DNA from: Trigonopsis variabilis
Taxonomy: Eukaryota; Ascomycota; Trigonopsidomycetes; Trigonopsidales; Trigonopsidaceae
Length of the DNA: 64,000 bases
Assembly (NCBI GenBank): GCA_003707065.3
Contig: PPXM03000004.1
Coordinates: 434,001-498,000, forward strand
Direction of reading: 5' to 3'
The notes under the pieces were generated by a model. That model was not told the origin of the DNA. It did not search any database and saw only the letters and a program-made list of their open reading frames with translations. A program made the position numbers and the translations under genes. Positions 29,124 to 40,423 of the stretch are shown piece after piece. Position 1 is the stretch's first letter. The number at the start of each line of letters is the position of its first letter.

Positions 29124-29740
29124 GATAGACTTCATTATCGTTTACTATGTGCGTCAATTTGATCTTTCGCTAAAAATGGCTTGGTTGTCTCGATGTCGTC
29201 ACGGTCTGGTCTATAAGGTTCCATCTACTATCATGAGTCATCTACCGCATCAGAGCTCATCCAACTCTGATGATACACTGGTTTTATATAGCGACCCCTT
29301 CTGAGAGAGTGTGAGATCTTGTTTTAAACTCTAGCGGATCTCTTCTGTGAGCTCCTGGTAAAATTTTAATAATCAAAGAGCAAATAAAAATTTATGAGGG
29401 ATGTTGTATTTTAAACCGCCATATTGCATTGATTTTTCGTACTTGTTTCCAATAACAGCGATCAACCTGGTGTCATTCTGCTACACTGGCCCAGATCTCA
29501 GAATATTTTGTACGAATTTTGTGGATCCTATTGGGTGGTTCGTAGACACCCTTCAACGTTTGCTAGTTACTCTTAGAGTAGTACTATTATGTCTTTCCCT
29601 ATGAAACATTCCTGTCATGGTAGGTCTTTCTCCAGGGCCAAGGCGAAGAGCAGGTGGAACGACACAGAATATTCTATACTACAGAAAAAGAGAAACCATC
29701 CCATACATACAATAAACCCTTCCTAATGAGTTCAGACCAG
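29124..29740. other. Convergent kinase-NOP14 3' intergenic region
   Basis: No gene was recognised in about 617 bases between two convergent genes. An 8-bp perfect inverted repeat (CATCAGAG at 29248-29255, CTCTGATG at 29265-29272) could form a hairpin in the kinase 3' UTR. Short open frames at 29176-29304 and 29401-29604 have no protein-like features. Confidence 0.4.
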
Positions 29741-32310
29741 CTAATGCTTCTTTGCCTTTTTTCTTGCCGCTTTTTCTCGCTCATATAAGTTCTTTTCATG
29801 GCCTTCTTCAGTGGCAATACTGCGCTCTAATCGCGCGATCGTCTCATGATAGGCTTGATCCTTTCTGCGCTTCTCGTCGATCTTATAGTTGGCAGTAAAG
29901 GCAGCCTCGCTGCGGATGTCTCGCAAGGCCCCTTTCTTTTCCTTCTTGACCAAGGCACGTAACTTGTTGATCTCGCGTCGCTGTTCATCTGGATCATAAG
30001 ATTTCTTGTCAACACTATAATTCTCCTCAAACATTGGAGCCAGAGAAGGAATAGGAATGGGCTTGTGATGCTGAAGGGCAAGAGCCTTTCTGTCGAGGCT
30101 TGCAAATTTAACCTGCCGCTGGAGTGTCGATAAAGTCTCGGGCAGTTGAGGAATAACAGAGGAGAGCTTGACGTTTGTCGAAATGATATCCTCCAGCAGT
30201 TTGGACACTGCGCCAAACACATCCGCAAAAACAGATTTGTCAAGCCAGATCGAAGAAAGAGAGCGAACGAGATTCAAGCATGACCCGATCAGATTAATCT
30301 TAAGTTGTCCAGAAGAAGAACTTGGATGTAGATCTCTAGAGAGGGACAAAGGTTGGGGCTTGCTAAAGTGTTGATAATCGAGATCAAGCGCAATTTTTAC
30401 ATGCGGCTGGTCTAGTCCATGTTTAGGAATCAAGTCGTAGCTGTCAAGTGGATTTGTGATATCGCAAAGACGAATTAAAGTCGTCAAGAGGTATCCAACT
30501 ACTTCAGGAAGGAATCTTTTGCTTAATCTTTCATACTTAGCGGCAGTATGGCAAAGATAAAGGCCAGCAGTGAGATCTCCAAGACCGTGGACCTTCAATT
30601 GGGTGAGAAATTGGCCAATTAAAAGCATTGCTGGCGTTATAATGAGATGAAAATGATCCGATGTGGAATATAATATGCCAATGAGAGTAAAGAGAAACAG
30701 ATCAGATGGTTTAGGAAAGCTCTCATGATCGCTGACGCTTTGCTGGCGCCTGAGAAGTCGATTTTCAAACCTTTTCAATAGTTCATACGCTTTATCCGCG
30801 ATAAAAAACGGATGAGCTTTTGTCATGAGCCGAATATGATCAAGTAAGTTTTCAATAGCTTGCTCTAGCGGTTGTCCTTCCTGGGCCTCATCCAGAATAT
30901 AGAGCAGGTAATCAACTAATACAACAGCAAATTTGCCTATTTTCTCCTTATTTCCGTCTTTCAAGCTAGGGTGATAAAGAGAAGAGATCCTTCTGATGAC
31001 CGTGTCAAATTTATCTAAAGGATAAGGCTCAATAATGCTCAAAAGCTCAGATAAGGTACTCGGACAAGGGAAGGTATACTTTACGGCGTCATCCACCATA
31101 GAACCACCGTAAGGTGCTGATAAATCGCGTTCCTGTGACCCTAATGAATCTTGTAGGTTGGAGTCTTCAAGACCTTCAAGATCGGAGCCATCGATGTCCG
31201 AGCCCTCGAGGTCAGATATCTCTGATCCTTTATTGTCTTCTGACATAGACTCTACCTCACTGTCGACATCCAAAGCTTGAAGTCCAAATTCCGTAGCGTC
31301 ATTATAGTCGAGATCATCATCGAGGTCATCAGGGCCCCGATGATCCACAGATTCTTCGTCAGAAATCTCCTCTCCATTCATTCTTTGAATCCGCTTCTGC
31401 TCTAACTCTTTTAATCTTTGAGCCTCTTCTTTTGCAAGCTCTTCTTCCGTCTTTGTTCTGTCACTTGGCTTAGACCTGCGGTCGAAAGCAAGATCTTTCA
31501 CAAGACTATCGTATTCTCGATCTTTTTCGTTATTTCTCTTTCTTTCAAGGTCGGTTTGGTTACTGCTTTGCATTAAGAGACCTCTCACGGCATCCAATTC
31601 ATCATCCAGTTCTTCCCGCAATACCTCATCCTGTTCTTTTGCTTGCTGCCTCTCATATTTATACATTTTAGATTTTGTAATCACTTCTTGCATGATATCC
31701 TTTTTGCTTCTATTCTCATTTTCCTCATGCTCCTCTTGGGGAACATCCCTGACGCCTAGGTCTCCCTCATCAAAATCATTCTCTAGAGCAAGTGACTGGC
31801 CATAATGGGTAAGCTGAATATCTTCCAGGTCTTCATCTTCATCCTCGAGATTAAATAAAGAATTCTTGGAAGCCTTCTGACGTCGCTCAGCAGCAAACCT
31901 TTCCAGCATCTTTTGTTCAGGATCCAAACCTGGATCATTCTCACCAAATCTCCGATCAATAATTCCACCTCGTTTGTTCTTTCTCATCTCTTCGAGTTCA
32001 TAGGCTTGTCTTCGCTGAACAGTTAGATAGAGTCGCCTGACTTCCGACTTACCTTTTCCAGCATCATCTGTTTCCGTACACCAGGGTGGCCAACGGATCC
32101 TCGAACCTTTCTTCCAATCACACCATCCTTTTGACGATTTACCTTCGTCGCAAACGGGTTGAAATCTTGCCGAATTGTTTCTAACCGTTCATCTCGATCC
32201 TCTCGGTTGGCAACAGGAGCCTTCCTTTTTTTACTTCCTTTATTGGCTTGGCCGGTCAAACCAGCTTCTCGGAGCCTGGCCTTCAATTTCTTCAACTGAG
32301 ACCCTCCCAT
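29741..32310 (-). CDS. NOP14: Nucleolar 40S-assembly factor Nop14
   Basis: Nop14 is a component of the 90S pre-ribosome needed for 18S rRNA maturation and 40S export, in complex with Noc4 and Emg1. The exons are complement 32053-32310 and 29741-32014, with a 38-nt intron (branch ATCTAAC), for 843 residues. The N terminus has the family block NPFATKVNR and HPGVRKQ, then RRQAYELEEMRKNKRGGIIDRRFGE across the splice junction. A highly charged acidic middle follows, with an IEPYPLDKFDTVIRRI helix region and a Lys-rich C-terminal tail ending KAARKKAKKH. It is convergent with the upstream kinase gene. Confidence 0.95.
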
Positions 32311-32741
32311 TTACTTTGTCCGTCTGACTGAGAATAGTTGATAAAATCAAAAGTTTTCCCAAGTAGAAAAAATCTGTAACATCTGTATCGTTCCAACTGG
32401 GAGACGAGTGCTGAGAAAAATGACTTCCTTGGACTGTAGACTTTTAAGTGTGCTCTTCATTGCACTCTACACTTTAACAGTCGATAGTTACTTGATTGCT
32501 ATGGTTTAATCGTCTTATTTTGTTTTATACAAGATTTGTTTGGGTGTTCCCTCATTTTTCCTCTAGGAAGATGGAGACTAGCCATTATTTCTTAGCCAGG
32601 TAATTTCCTAATATGCCAAAGATCACGGATTTAAAGCTCAAATTACTCTTTGCACAATTTCCATGTTTCTACGGTATGTCCCAGTGCTCTCATGGGAGCT
32701 GATGCAAACAGCATATGACTGTGATGGTCCGGTGTGAAGTT
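32311..32741. other. Intergenic region between NOP14 and the VOC gene
   Basis: About 430 bases with no gene seen. It contains the NOP14 promoter and the 3' flank of the glyoxalase-fold gene. Confidence 0.4.
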
Positions 32742-33149
32742 TCAGTAGGATGATATCTCGATCAGGCTACCATCAGGATCGCGGCAGTAAATAGAATGGA
32801 TTTTGCCGAGAGCACCCTCCTTCACGACCGGTCCGAGTTCGATTTCAACCCCTTGTGATCTCAAATTTTGAGCAACTAGATCTGGGGCTGCTTCAACTAA
32901 AAAACACAAGTCTGCGGTACCCTGCATAACGTTTCGTGCAGTAAACCATTCTTCTTGTGAGGCTGTTTTTGGTCTTAAATTGATCTTCTGTTCTCCAAAT
33001 AGAAGCATGTTTCTCTCATCCCCTCCTTGTATTGGCATGAACTTCTCGTGTTTCATTCCAAGTATTTTAGAATACCATTTGGCAGACACCTCAACATCAG
33101 TGACGTTCAAGACCAGATGGTCAATTGCCTTTACCGATAGACTAGTCAT
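32742..33149 (-). CDS. VOC (glyoxalase/bleomycin-resistance) fold protein, GLOD5-like
   Basis: This 135-residue single-module vicinal-oxygen-chelate protein opens with AIDHLVLNVTDVEVSAKWY and ends CRDPDGSLIEISSY. That pattern is the same as animal GLOD5 and bacterial small VOC proteins. The first-strand His11 and the last-strand Glu131 are the expected metal ligands, and the FGEQKINL segment is typical of the GLOD5 subgroup. The substrate is unknown: members include glyoxalase-, dioxygenase- and resistance-type proteins, and nothing here fixes the reaction. It is a single exon with no targeting signal and is probably cytosolic. Confidence 0.88.
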   Translation of the reverse strand: MTSLSVKAIDHLVLNVTDVEVSAKWYSKILGMKHEKFMPIQGGDERNMLLFGEQKINLRPKTASQEEWFTARNVMQGTADLCFLVEAAPDLVAQNLRSQGVEIELGPVVKEGALGKIHSIYCRDPDGSLIEISSY

Positions 33150-34023
33150 GACGTTTGTATTAGTTCCGGCAACGCTGGTTTGCTTATCGTAACGATTAAG
33201 TCATGTGAGTGTAAACTCAGTTTGTCGACTCACCTTCATTAAAATACTAAATATTGTGGCTTTTAAATAAGACGTACTTGTTATTTAGAGTTACATAGGC
33301 GAAATCAAGAAGCTGTAAAGCTCGCAATTCCAACAGCATTGTTTTCTTGCTGGTCAGAGTGTTCAGGTTTAATACTGGAGAATGGTCTTCAGCTCATTGC
33401 TTTATAGGACTTTTTACCTGGATTTGCCGCAATTTCTTGGCCATCGGCGTAGATGGTTTCGAAAGTACAGCCTCTTCTTGATCTATCTTCTAGTCGACAA
33501 GGGTGAAGGGTCAAGGGTCAAGGCACTCCATACATGGTCTTTTTTTTTTCGTCCTGATATAACTTCACCTCAGACGATTTCTTGCCCAGATGTCAGTGTT
33601 TCTCGATAAATACTAATTGTTTTTTTTTTTTTTTTTTCATAATGAGAATAATACATTGTCTTTTCAGGCATATCTACGTTCTATCTAGACAACGAACGAG
33701 AGAAAAACACAGCTAACTCTATTTCGCACGGCATAGATGTAACATATATTTTATTTCAAAAGGATACTATGATATACAGCATATAGAAAGCTCCTATGGT
33801 ATAACAGAACTTCTTATAAAGATGGAGTAGACTTTTCATCCTCTTGGTCACTGCAGTGCTGGCCGGTGCTTCTTTGGTCGGCGGCTTGGGACTTGTTCAC
33901 CTGGTTACTATTATCGTCCCCCGAACATCGTCTCGCCTGACTTCAGAGCGACAGCCTAATAGCGCTAAACTTTTGTGGAAGCACTGACCACGAGAACCGG
34001 AAATCATTGCAAAAAAACATGAG
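33150..34023. other. Divergent VOC-JHD1 intergenic region with poly-T tracts
   Basis: No gene was recognised in 874 bases. Runs of 10 T (33540-33549) and 18 T (33620-33637) stand out. They could terminate a Pol III transcript reading rightward, but I find no A or B box, U6 or SRP-like sequence before them. A 75-codon frame at 33382-33609 has no recognisable features. Confidence 0.4.
33620..33637 (+). repeat. Poly-T tract of 18
   Basis: This is the longest homopolymer in the window. It lies about 390 bases before the JHD1 start; poly(dA:dT) of this length commonly excludes nucleosomes in fungal promoters, which is the likeliest role. Confidence 0.6.
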
Positions 34024-35445
34024 ATGAATGAATGGGACCATTGCGCGTCGTGCACTCCCGAAACTGCTCCGATAAAAGATTCTCTTGAATGGATCGAATG
34101 TGATGGCTGCAAGCAATGGTACCATTATGATTGTGTGGGTTTATCAAATGGTGCCGACACTCAGTTCTCGATCTATCATTGTCCGTCTTGTGTGAGTGAA
34201 AAAGGGCCTTCTAAATGTCGTCGATCGAGTAAGAGATCTAGAAGGGAGATCAATTATACGGCCATGAATGAAGGTCAAAGCATCAGTACAAAGGAGCATC
34301 CATACAGTCCAATATTCAATAGTGAGAGATTCAAATCAAATACCTTGAGAGAGATTGAAGGCAAAACGTTGACTAGAGCTTGGGCGGAAGAAAATGGGCT
34401 AAAAACACCCTTAGTTATTCGCAAGGAATACCGAGATGATCTGAAAATGCGTATACCGGAAGATTTGACTGTGTCCAAGGTCGTTGATATACTTGGAAAA
34501 GACCGAATAATTAATGTGATGGATGTTGCTACGCAGGATGAAATAAGTGGCTGGAATTTAGGTCAATGGCGCGAGTACTATAATAGTCCGGCCGATAAAC
34601 GCGATCGGATTCGAAACGTTATATCCTTGGAGTTTAGTAATACAAAACTCGCGGATTTGGTCATCCGGCCTCAGTTTGTGCGCGACCTGGATTGGGTCCA
34701 AAAAATATGGCCTAAAGATCGATTAGATGATCCTGGTTATCCTCATGTCTCTTTATATTGCCTCATGTCGGTCCAGGGCTCTTATACGGACTTTCATATT
34801 GACTTTGGTGGGACTTCAGTATTCTACCACGTTATTCGTGGGAAAAAGACATTTCTTTTCGTCCCTCCTACCCATTCAAACGTACGCAAATATCAACAAT
34901 GGTGTCTCTCTAGCAATCAAGAAACGACTTTCTTTGGAGATTTGGTCAGGCAATGTTATCGAGTGGATCTTGAACCTGGCGATACAATGCTAATTCCCTC
35001 CAGCTGGATCCATGCGGTTTATACTTCCGAGGATTCACTTGTCATTGGAGGAAACTTCCTATCGTCTTTGAACATGGATACTCAACTCGAAGCCTATAAG
35101 GTAGAGGAACTTACGAAAGTTGATGCTAAGTTCCGATTTCCAAGTTTCGTTAGAGTTCTCTGGTATGCTGCCCTTTACTATCACCAACACTCTGGTGAGA
35201 TTTCCAGTTGTTCTGCTGACGAGCGGAACGGCCTTGGTCTCCTGGCGAGCTTTCTTTCGGCTCAGGCCGATATTTTGTCTGGCGTAGGTCCCTCTGGATA
35301 TGATCACGAAAGAATGGTTGTAGCCAAATCATCAGTGCCTCCGGAAATCAAGAATCCCGTCACTTTTGCGCGAATGTTTCTTCAGACTGTCGCGAACGTA
35401 ACGGTGAATGGTAAAAACGACCATATGGTCAAGGACGAGCCCTGA
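34024..35445 (+). CDS. JHD1: JmjC histone demethylase with PHD finger (Jhd1/KDM2 type)
   Basis: This 473-residue protein has a C4HC3 PHD finger (residues about 7-57: CASC, CDGCKQWYHYDC, CPSC) followed by a JmjC domain (about 215-360). The Fe(II) ligands are visible as HID near residue 257 and the second His in WIHAVY near 329. KKTFLFVPPT holds the 2-oxoglutarate-binding lysine. The PHD-then-JmjC order and size match yeast Jhd1 and the KDM2 family, which remove methyl groups from H3K36. It has no intron. The start is ATG 34024, which lies directly before the PHD. Confidence 0.93.
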   Translation: MNEWDHCASCTPETAPIKDSLEWIECDGCKQWYHYDCVGLSNGADTQFSIYHCPSCVSEKGPSKCRRSSKRSRREINYTAMNEGQSISTKEHPYSPIFNSERFKSNTLREIEGKTLTRAWAEENGLKTPLVIRKEYRDDLKMRIPEDLTVSKVVDILGKDRIINVMDVATQDEISGWNLGQWREYYNSPADKRDRIRNVISLEFSNTKLADLVIRPQFVRDLDWVQKIWPKDRLDDPGYPHVSLYCLMSVQGSYTDFHIDFGGTSVFYHVIRGKKTFLFVPPTHSNVRKYQQWCLSSNQETTFFGDLVRQCYRVDLEPGDTMLIPSSWIHAVYTSEDSLVIGGNFLSSLNMDTQLEAYKVEELTKVDAKFRFPSFVRVLWYAALYYHQHSGEISSCSADERNGLGLLASFLSAQADILSGVGPSGYDHERMVVAKSSVPPEIKNPVTFARMFLQTVANVTVNGKNDHMVKDEP

Positions 35446-35743
35446 AAAAGATAAGACTAATAACACTGCTCGGGTTAATTACTAGAGTCCTCGATTTAAC
35501 GATTTGATGAGAAGAGAATGATGAAGACTTGGGAAAAACTGAGATCTTCTTCTAAATATGCAAGCTATGATGAACTACCGTAAGAAAACAAAACAACAAA
35601 AAAGTTTTGTTTGCGCGTTTTAGGTAACCAAGCCACCGAAGAGTCGTTTCTCACCCTAGTCCTGCCTGGCCTTGAAGAGCTGCGCTAAAGATAACTAGTG
35701 TTACGTAGTAAATGGGCGTCCATTACAACAAGGGAAGGACGAG

Positions 35744-36106
35744 ATGGAGGCTCAACGACGAGAATACAATATCAAACCATTGGCTGCGGAGAGTCTAAAG
35801 AAGAATAACCAGGTAGGTAGATAGCTATTCAGTCACTGATTTGAGATCATAAATGATGTACGAAATATCACATCTCTAGCATTCGGCGTGGGAGCAGGGA
35901 TCCTGCAATTAGAATCTTATTTCGGGTTTATTTTTTATTTTGCAGCATCTTTTCTTGTTAGCTTACTAGTATTTTTTATATTAGTGCGGGGAAAACCAGA
36001 AAAATACTTTCAGTCAGCTTCATCAGTTTGGGTGGATGGAGTAACCAATGGATTATTGGGTTTCTTACTGTCGTGGGCTTTGACGTACACCTTAGTGGAC
36101 GCTTAG
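35744..36106 (+). CDS. EMC6: ER membrane protein complex subunit 6
   Basis: Two exons, 35744-35812 and 35846-36106, are joined by a 33-nt intron (donor GTAGGT, acceptor TTTGAG) to give 109 residues, against 110 in human EMC6. The splice restores the conserved membrane-entry helix: exon 2 begins IINDVRNITSLAFGVGAGIL, aligning with the VLDYCRTS...AGIL block of the family. GFIFY, the following long hydrophobic helix, KYF and a last helix complete the three-segment EMC6 fold. The EMC inserts and folds polytopic and tail-anchored proteins in the ER membrane. An out-of-frame ATG at 35712 lies upstream and could be in the leader. Confidence 0.9.
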
Positions 36107-36256
36107 TACGAATAATACGAATAAAAGAATGTTAGCGCCGTGTGACCTTATAAACTTAAATCGACTGTCTAAGGTGATCGTTGTATCGCATCTGGGTGCA
36201 TATTCTGGTAAGGATGTCATGATGTATTATACAAGAATGCTTCAATTGCAAACAGT

Positions 36257-39013
36257 TCACTCCACAGTAGTAAAAGCCCTTTTCTTTTGAGATCTTTCAT
36301 CCTCGAGCCTTTGCTGATATTCATCGACGTACTCCTTTTTATGATTGAAATTCCATGATTGTTGGATAAATTTCAATCCAGCAATATTATATCCAATCTC
36401 ATCTTTCTCTCTTTGTAAACTTTTTCGAAGGTTTGTTCGGACTCGATCTAACAATGGCCTAATAACTCTGTTAGCGACGATCTGTTTATGATGAATATTC
36501 AACAATGCAAATAGTATACGAGATACTAAGGGAATATTCCATCCTTTGCCAGTCCAGATTTCAATAAATCGAAGGAATTTCTCCACAGAGTCGAAAGGCT
36601 GCACTAAAAGGGCATCCTGAAGATGATTAGGTTTAATCTTTTGAATCACTTCCAAGACATAACGCTCTGCAGAGATGTTCTCTAATGCGACAAATACAAC
36701 ATTTCGGGCAGGCGGGGCAAGTTTCGAATTCTTGGCCTTGACCTTGTTATATTCGTCAATTAAATCAAGATCCTGGATACCAAGATCCAACGCCTCCGCA
36801 ATTCTCTCTCCTGCCATTAATGTCTCGGTCGTCTGGTGTGACGGGACCTCGGCCTCCTCTTCATCTCCTTCTTGCTGATCTTTCTCCAAAGTATCGACTA
36901 CTTGGCTATCATAAAAATCTTCCAATTCTTTCTCCTTCTCTTCTTCTAGGAAAATTTGGTCGTCAGTTTCTTCCCAGACTCTTAAACTATGATCATGGGA
37001 AGCAGACACCACGAACTGACCTGAATGAGCGACGGCCAGAGACCATACTTCGGCCTTATGGCCCTTTAATCGCTGGATATTATCAAACTTATCACCGTCC
37101 CAATACTTAATTAGATGGTCTTTACTAGCAGAGAAGAAGTTGTGACTTTGTGGAACAAATTTAATCGACATGATACTATCTTGATGAGCAAAAATAGATC
37201 GATGACAGTCACCGAAATCCAAACCCCAGATTTTTATATTCTTGTCGGCAGAGCATGTAATGATTAACTGAGAGTCGAAGGAGATATCCATGGCAAGTAC
37301 CGGAAGTTTATGTCCATAGAGGCTGACATAAAATTTTAATGAGTCAACAAAAAACACTTTTACAGTGTTGTCAATCAGAGATGCAGCCAAATACTTCCCA
37401 TCTGGTGATAACGCCACAGCCAGTATATCATCGGTTAGTTTCAAGGTCTTCGAGTTCTTCAATAAACTCTTTTGTTTCCTGCTCAAGGCTTCTTCCATGG
37501 AGCTTCGAATATCCCAGAACTTCACTGTTTTATCAGCACTTCCCGAAACCAGAAATTTCTCATCTGGACTAGCACAAATAGACCAAACTTCTGCCGAATG
37601 AGAATCAATCGCCTCCAACTGAGAAGAGCTGGCAACGTCAAACAACTCTAGATCGCCAGATTTGGTACCAATGGCTATTATATTGTCTCCAGGCAGAAAG
37701 CAAACAGAAAGAGCGTAACCACATTTCATCGTCCGGAGACAGTTTGCTGTTTTTGTATTCCACACTTTTAGCAATCCATTTGACGCTGTAGCGAGCAATG
37801 AGTCATCTTTACTCAATGCTATCGATCGGACATCGGTGCGATGTCCAGCTAGATCAAGTGCGTATGGTCGATTAAATTCAACAGAAACCGTGTCCGAATC
37901 CTCATCCTTCTTCTTTGCTATCGTATCAATTGAGTAAAGCTCGATAGCATTTGTAGTTAGCGATACCAAAAGTTCGAGTTTTTCCCTATTATGTCCAGAA
38001 TGAGACCAATCTAGACTCCGGACCCGCGAAGGCAAGGAAAAAACAAGATGATTAATAAAGGTTACATGAATGAGATCGGACGATGTTTCTTTTCCCTCAT
38101 TTTTATGTCGTTTCTTTCGCCTTGCTAGAGCCTTTTTAATCTCTGCTTCGGATCGTCGTCTCCAGACTTCAACCTGTCGTCCATTACCATGACAAGCAAT
38201 GAAGTTATTTGACAAGTGGTATCGCACACTCACTGCTCGACCTGAAGTTTGACGGTTAATTATTCCTAGTGGGGTAACTTTATTCCCTTCCGTTTTAGTC
38301 AAGTCGAGTTTCCAGAATCTTAACGAGTCATCCGATCCAATCGTCACAATCTCATTTTCTTCGGAATTAACATCAAGCGACCAACATTCTCCATTGGTGG
38401 CAATGTGGGTTTCCAAGCAATGTTGAGTATCCAAGTCCCAAAGTTTGATGAAGCCATCTTTAGAAACAGAGAGCAGCCAGTTTGATTCTTCCGTAAGCAG
38501 TCTTAGGGCGGTGATTCGGTCTTTGTGACCTCTTAATCTAAATAAACCAACTTCTGATACCAAATCCCATAGAATGATAGTAGAATCACTACCTCCACTA
38601 ATTAACCTTGTACCTGAGCGATCGAAACAGAGACTAGACAGCGCAGATCGATGTCCATTTAAGCTCATTAATAAGCTATTGACTTTTGCATCCCACACAC
38701 GAATTGTTCCATCAGAATACCTCGATTGTTAATATACAGTCAACGACTGTTTCACTTACCCTGAGGCATAGAGTTCATCTTTGTAATGACAAACTACAGT
38801 TACTTCTCCTTCGATTTCCGGATCGCTCAGCGCTTTGTTCAGTATTCCCGTCTTTATATCCCAGATATATGTCGATTCTAGAGCTCCTACAAGAGCTTTA
38901 CCTGCACTTGTCTCGGAGTCATATGGTCCTGGTTTAAGCCATTCAATATTGCTATTAGACGCAATAAGCCCAAACTCTCGAGCTTGTTCAAATCGCAAAT
39001 AAGATTTAACCAT
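36257..39013 (-). CDS. UTP12: U3 snoRNP WD-repeat protein Utp12/Dip2
   Basis: This is a subunit of the UTP-B complex of the small-subunit processome in the nucleolus. The exons are complement 38760-39013 and 36257-38720, with a 39-nt intron (branch ATTAAC), for 905 residues. It opens with VKSYLRFEQAREFGLIAS, the typical Utp12 start. About a dozen WD40 repeats form a double propeller (for example WDLDTQHCLETHI, FWDIRSS, IKIWGLDFGDCHRSI). The C-terminal Utp12 domain runs from about residue 790, beginning near NHLQDALLVQPFDSVEKFLRF. It is divergent from the ARC35 gene. Confidence 0.95.
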
Positions 39014-39377
39014 GCTCTATACAGCGAGTACTTTCGGGTCTTGTTGAACTGATCCAGGATTCTTCTTGTCAATACCCAAAGTCGAGATTTTTTTTCTTCC
39101 CAGCGTTACCAGAAACTGTAACGGCTCTTGAGTTGGGAAGTCCAGTGACAACCAGACAGACCATAGCCCGATTTGCAAACATCAAACAAAAGTATCTTCA
39201 AAGAAAATGACATTTGTTTAAACAATGGATTCGAGTCTCTATGTGCTCGAAAATTTCGTACAAAACTGAATTGGACTAAACTTACATTGATTGCATTTTG
39301 CTGTTGCGGTAACGGCGTGGTTGCTAGGTGACGGCCCGAACTAAGGCTCCATGCCTGGGATCTTGCCATCATCAGTC
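39014..39377. promoter_or_regulatory. Divergent UTP12-ARC35 promoter region
   Basis: This 364-base stretch lies between two start codons. It has no separate gene. A long minus-strand frame (39106-39372) has no recognisable features and overlaps the ARC35 leader. Confidence 0.45.
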
Positions 39378-40331
39378 ATGTTGGAGCTCGAGTATAACAA
39401 CCTATTAATCAAGACTATTCTTCAAGAAAAGCTAATACTGGGAGCTCCACCAAGTAACATTGACCAAGTCATCTCGGATTTTGATAATGTCACTTATCAT
39501 ATATCTACTCCCGAAACCAAGACGAAGATCTTAGTGTCCATGTACATCAAGTGTTTTAAGGAGTTGGTGAAGTACGGAGCCAACGATGTCCTTAGGCGTG
39601 AATATGGATCCTATATTACCACCCCTGAGTCGGGCTACGACTTCTCGTTGGAAATTGATCTTACAAGACTGCCGGAACACCCCGAAGAGCGACAAGAATT
39701 GGTTGATAAGATATCTCTGCTCAAACGAAACGCAGTTGCGGCTCCGTTTGAGCGAGCATTCGAAGAATTTGACGAATTGTCAGCTGCAGCCGCCAAAAAT
39801 GCCCTCGACCTCTCTGTTCCGGAAGAAAACATGGCCGAGGTTATGGCAATTCATTATCGCGAAGAAGAAGCTATATTTATCAAGCCAGGGCATGATCGTG
39901 TGACTGTAATCTTCTCAACTATATTCAAAGACGACACTGATAGTGTTTATGGCAAAGTGTTCCTGCAAGAGTTTGTGGACTCCCGTCGCCGTGCGATTCA
40001 AAACGCCCCTCAGGTTCTTTATTCTACTCGGGATATTCCTCTCGAAATCCGCAACCAGCCGGGACTGAAAGTAAATGACCGAACTGGCTATATTACCTTT
40101 GTCCTTTTCCCTCGTCATCTCCAAAAGAACAAGAGACAAAACACCATTTCCCGGATCCAGATTTTCCGTGATTATTTCCATTTCCACATCAAGTGTTCCA
40201 AGGCATATCTACACTCTAGAATGCGCTATCGAGTCACCGAATTCCTTAAAGTGCTCAATCGGGCCAAACCTGATGCCGAAGACACAAAGAAGGTCACTGC
40301 ATCTGGCCGTCGGTTTGAGGTCTCTGTCTAG
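39378..40331 (+). CDS. ARC35: Arp2/3 complex 34-kDa subunit (ARPC2)
   Basis: ARPC2 forms the core of the Arp2/3 actin-nucleating complex together with ARPC4. The 317-residue product from ATG 39378 (MLELEYNN) matches the family start. DRVTVIFSTIFKDDTDSVYGKVF and the C-terminal FHIKCSKAYLHSRMR with FLKVLNRAKPDAE are diagnostic. An in-frame ATG nine codons upstream (39351) would add MPGILPSSV, which the family lacks. There is no intron. It stands tail to tail with the ETT1/NRO1 gene, 92 bases apart. Confidence 0.95.
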   Translation: MLELEYNNLLIKTILQEKLILGAPPSNIDQVISDFDNVTYHISTPETKTKILVSMYIKCFKELVKYGANDVLRREYGSYITTPESGYDFSLEIDLTRLPEHPEERQELVDKISLLKRNAVAAPFERAFEEFDELSAAAAKNALDLSVPEENMAEVMAIHYREEEAIFIKPGHDRVTVIFSTIFKDDTDSVYGKVFLQEFVDSRRRAIQNAPQVLYSTRDIPLEIRNQPGLKVNDRTGYITFVLFPRHLQKNKRQNTISRIQIFRDYFHFHIKCSKAYLHSRMRYRVTEFLKVLNRAKPDAEDTKKVTASGRRFEVSV

Positions 40332-40423
40332 ATTAGTTAAAATGCGTTAACATGTGCAGCTTATTCTGTCTCTACGAGAACATTTGTAGTCCAATTCCTT
40401 CTATAGTACATTATTAGTCTTTA

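Noticed and set aside
33382-33609. 75-codon frame and following poly-T as a possible Pol III or protein gene
   Set aside because: No promoter boxes or conserved RNA motifs were found, and the translation looks random.
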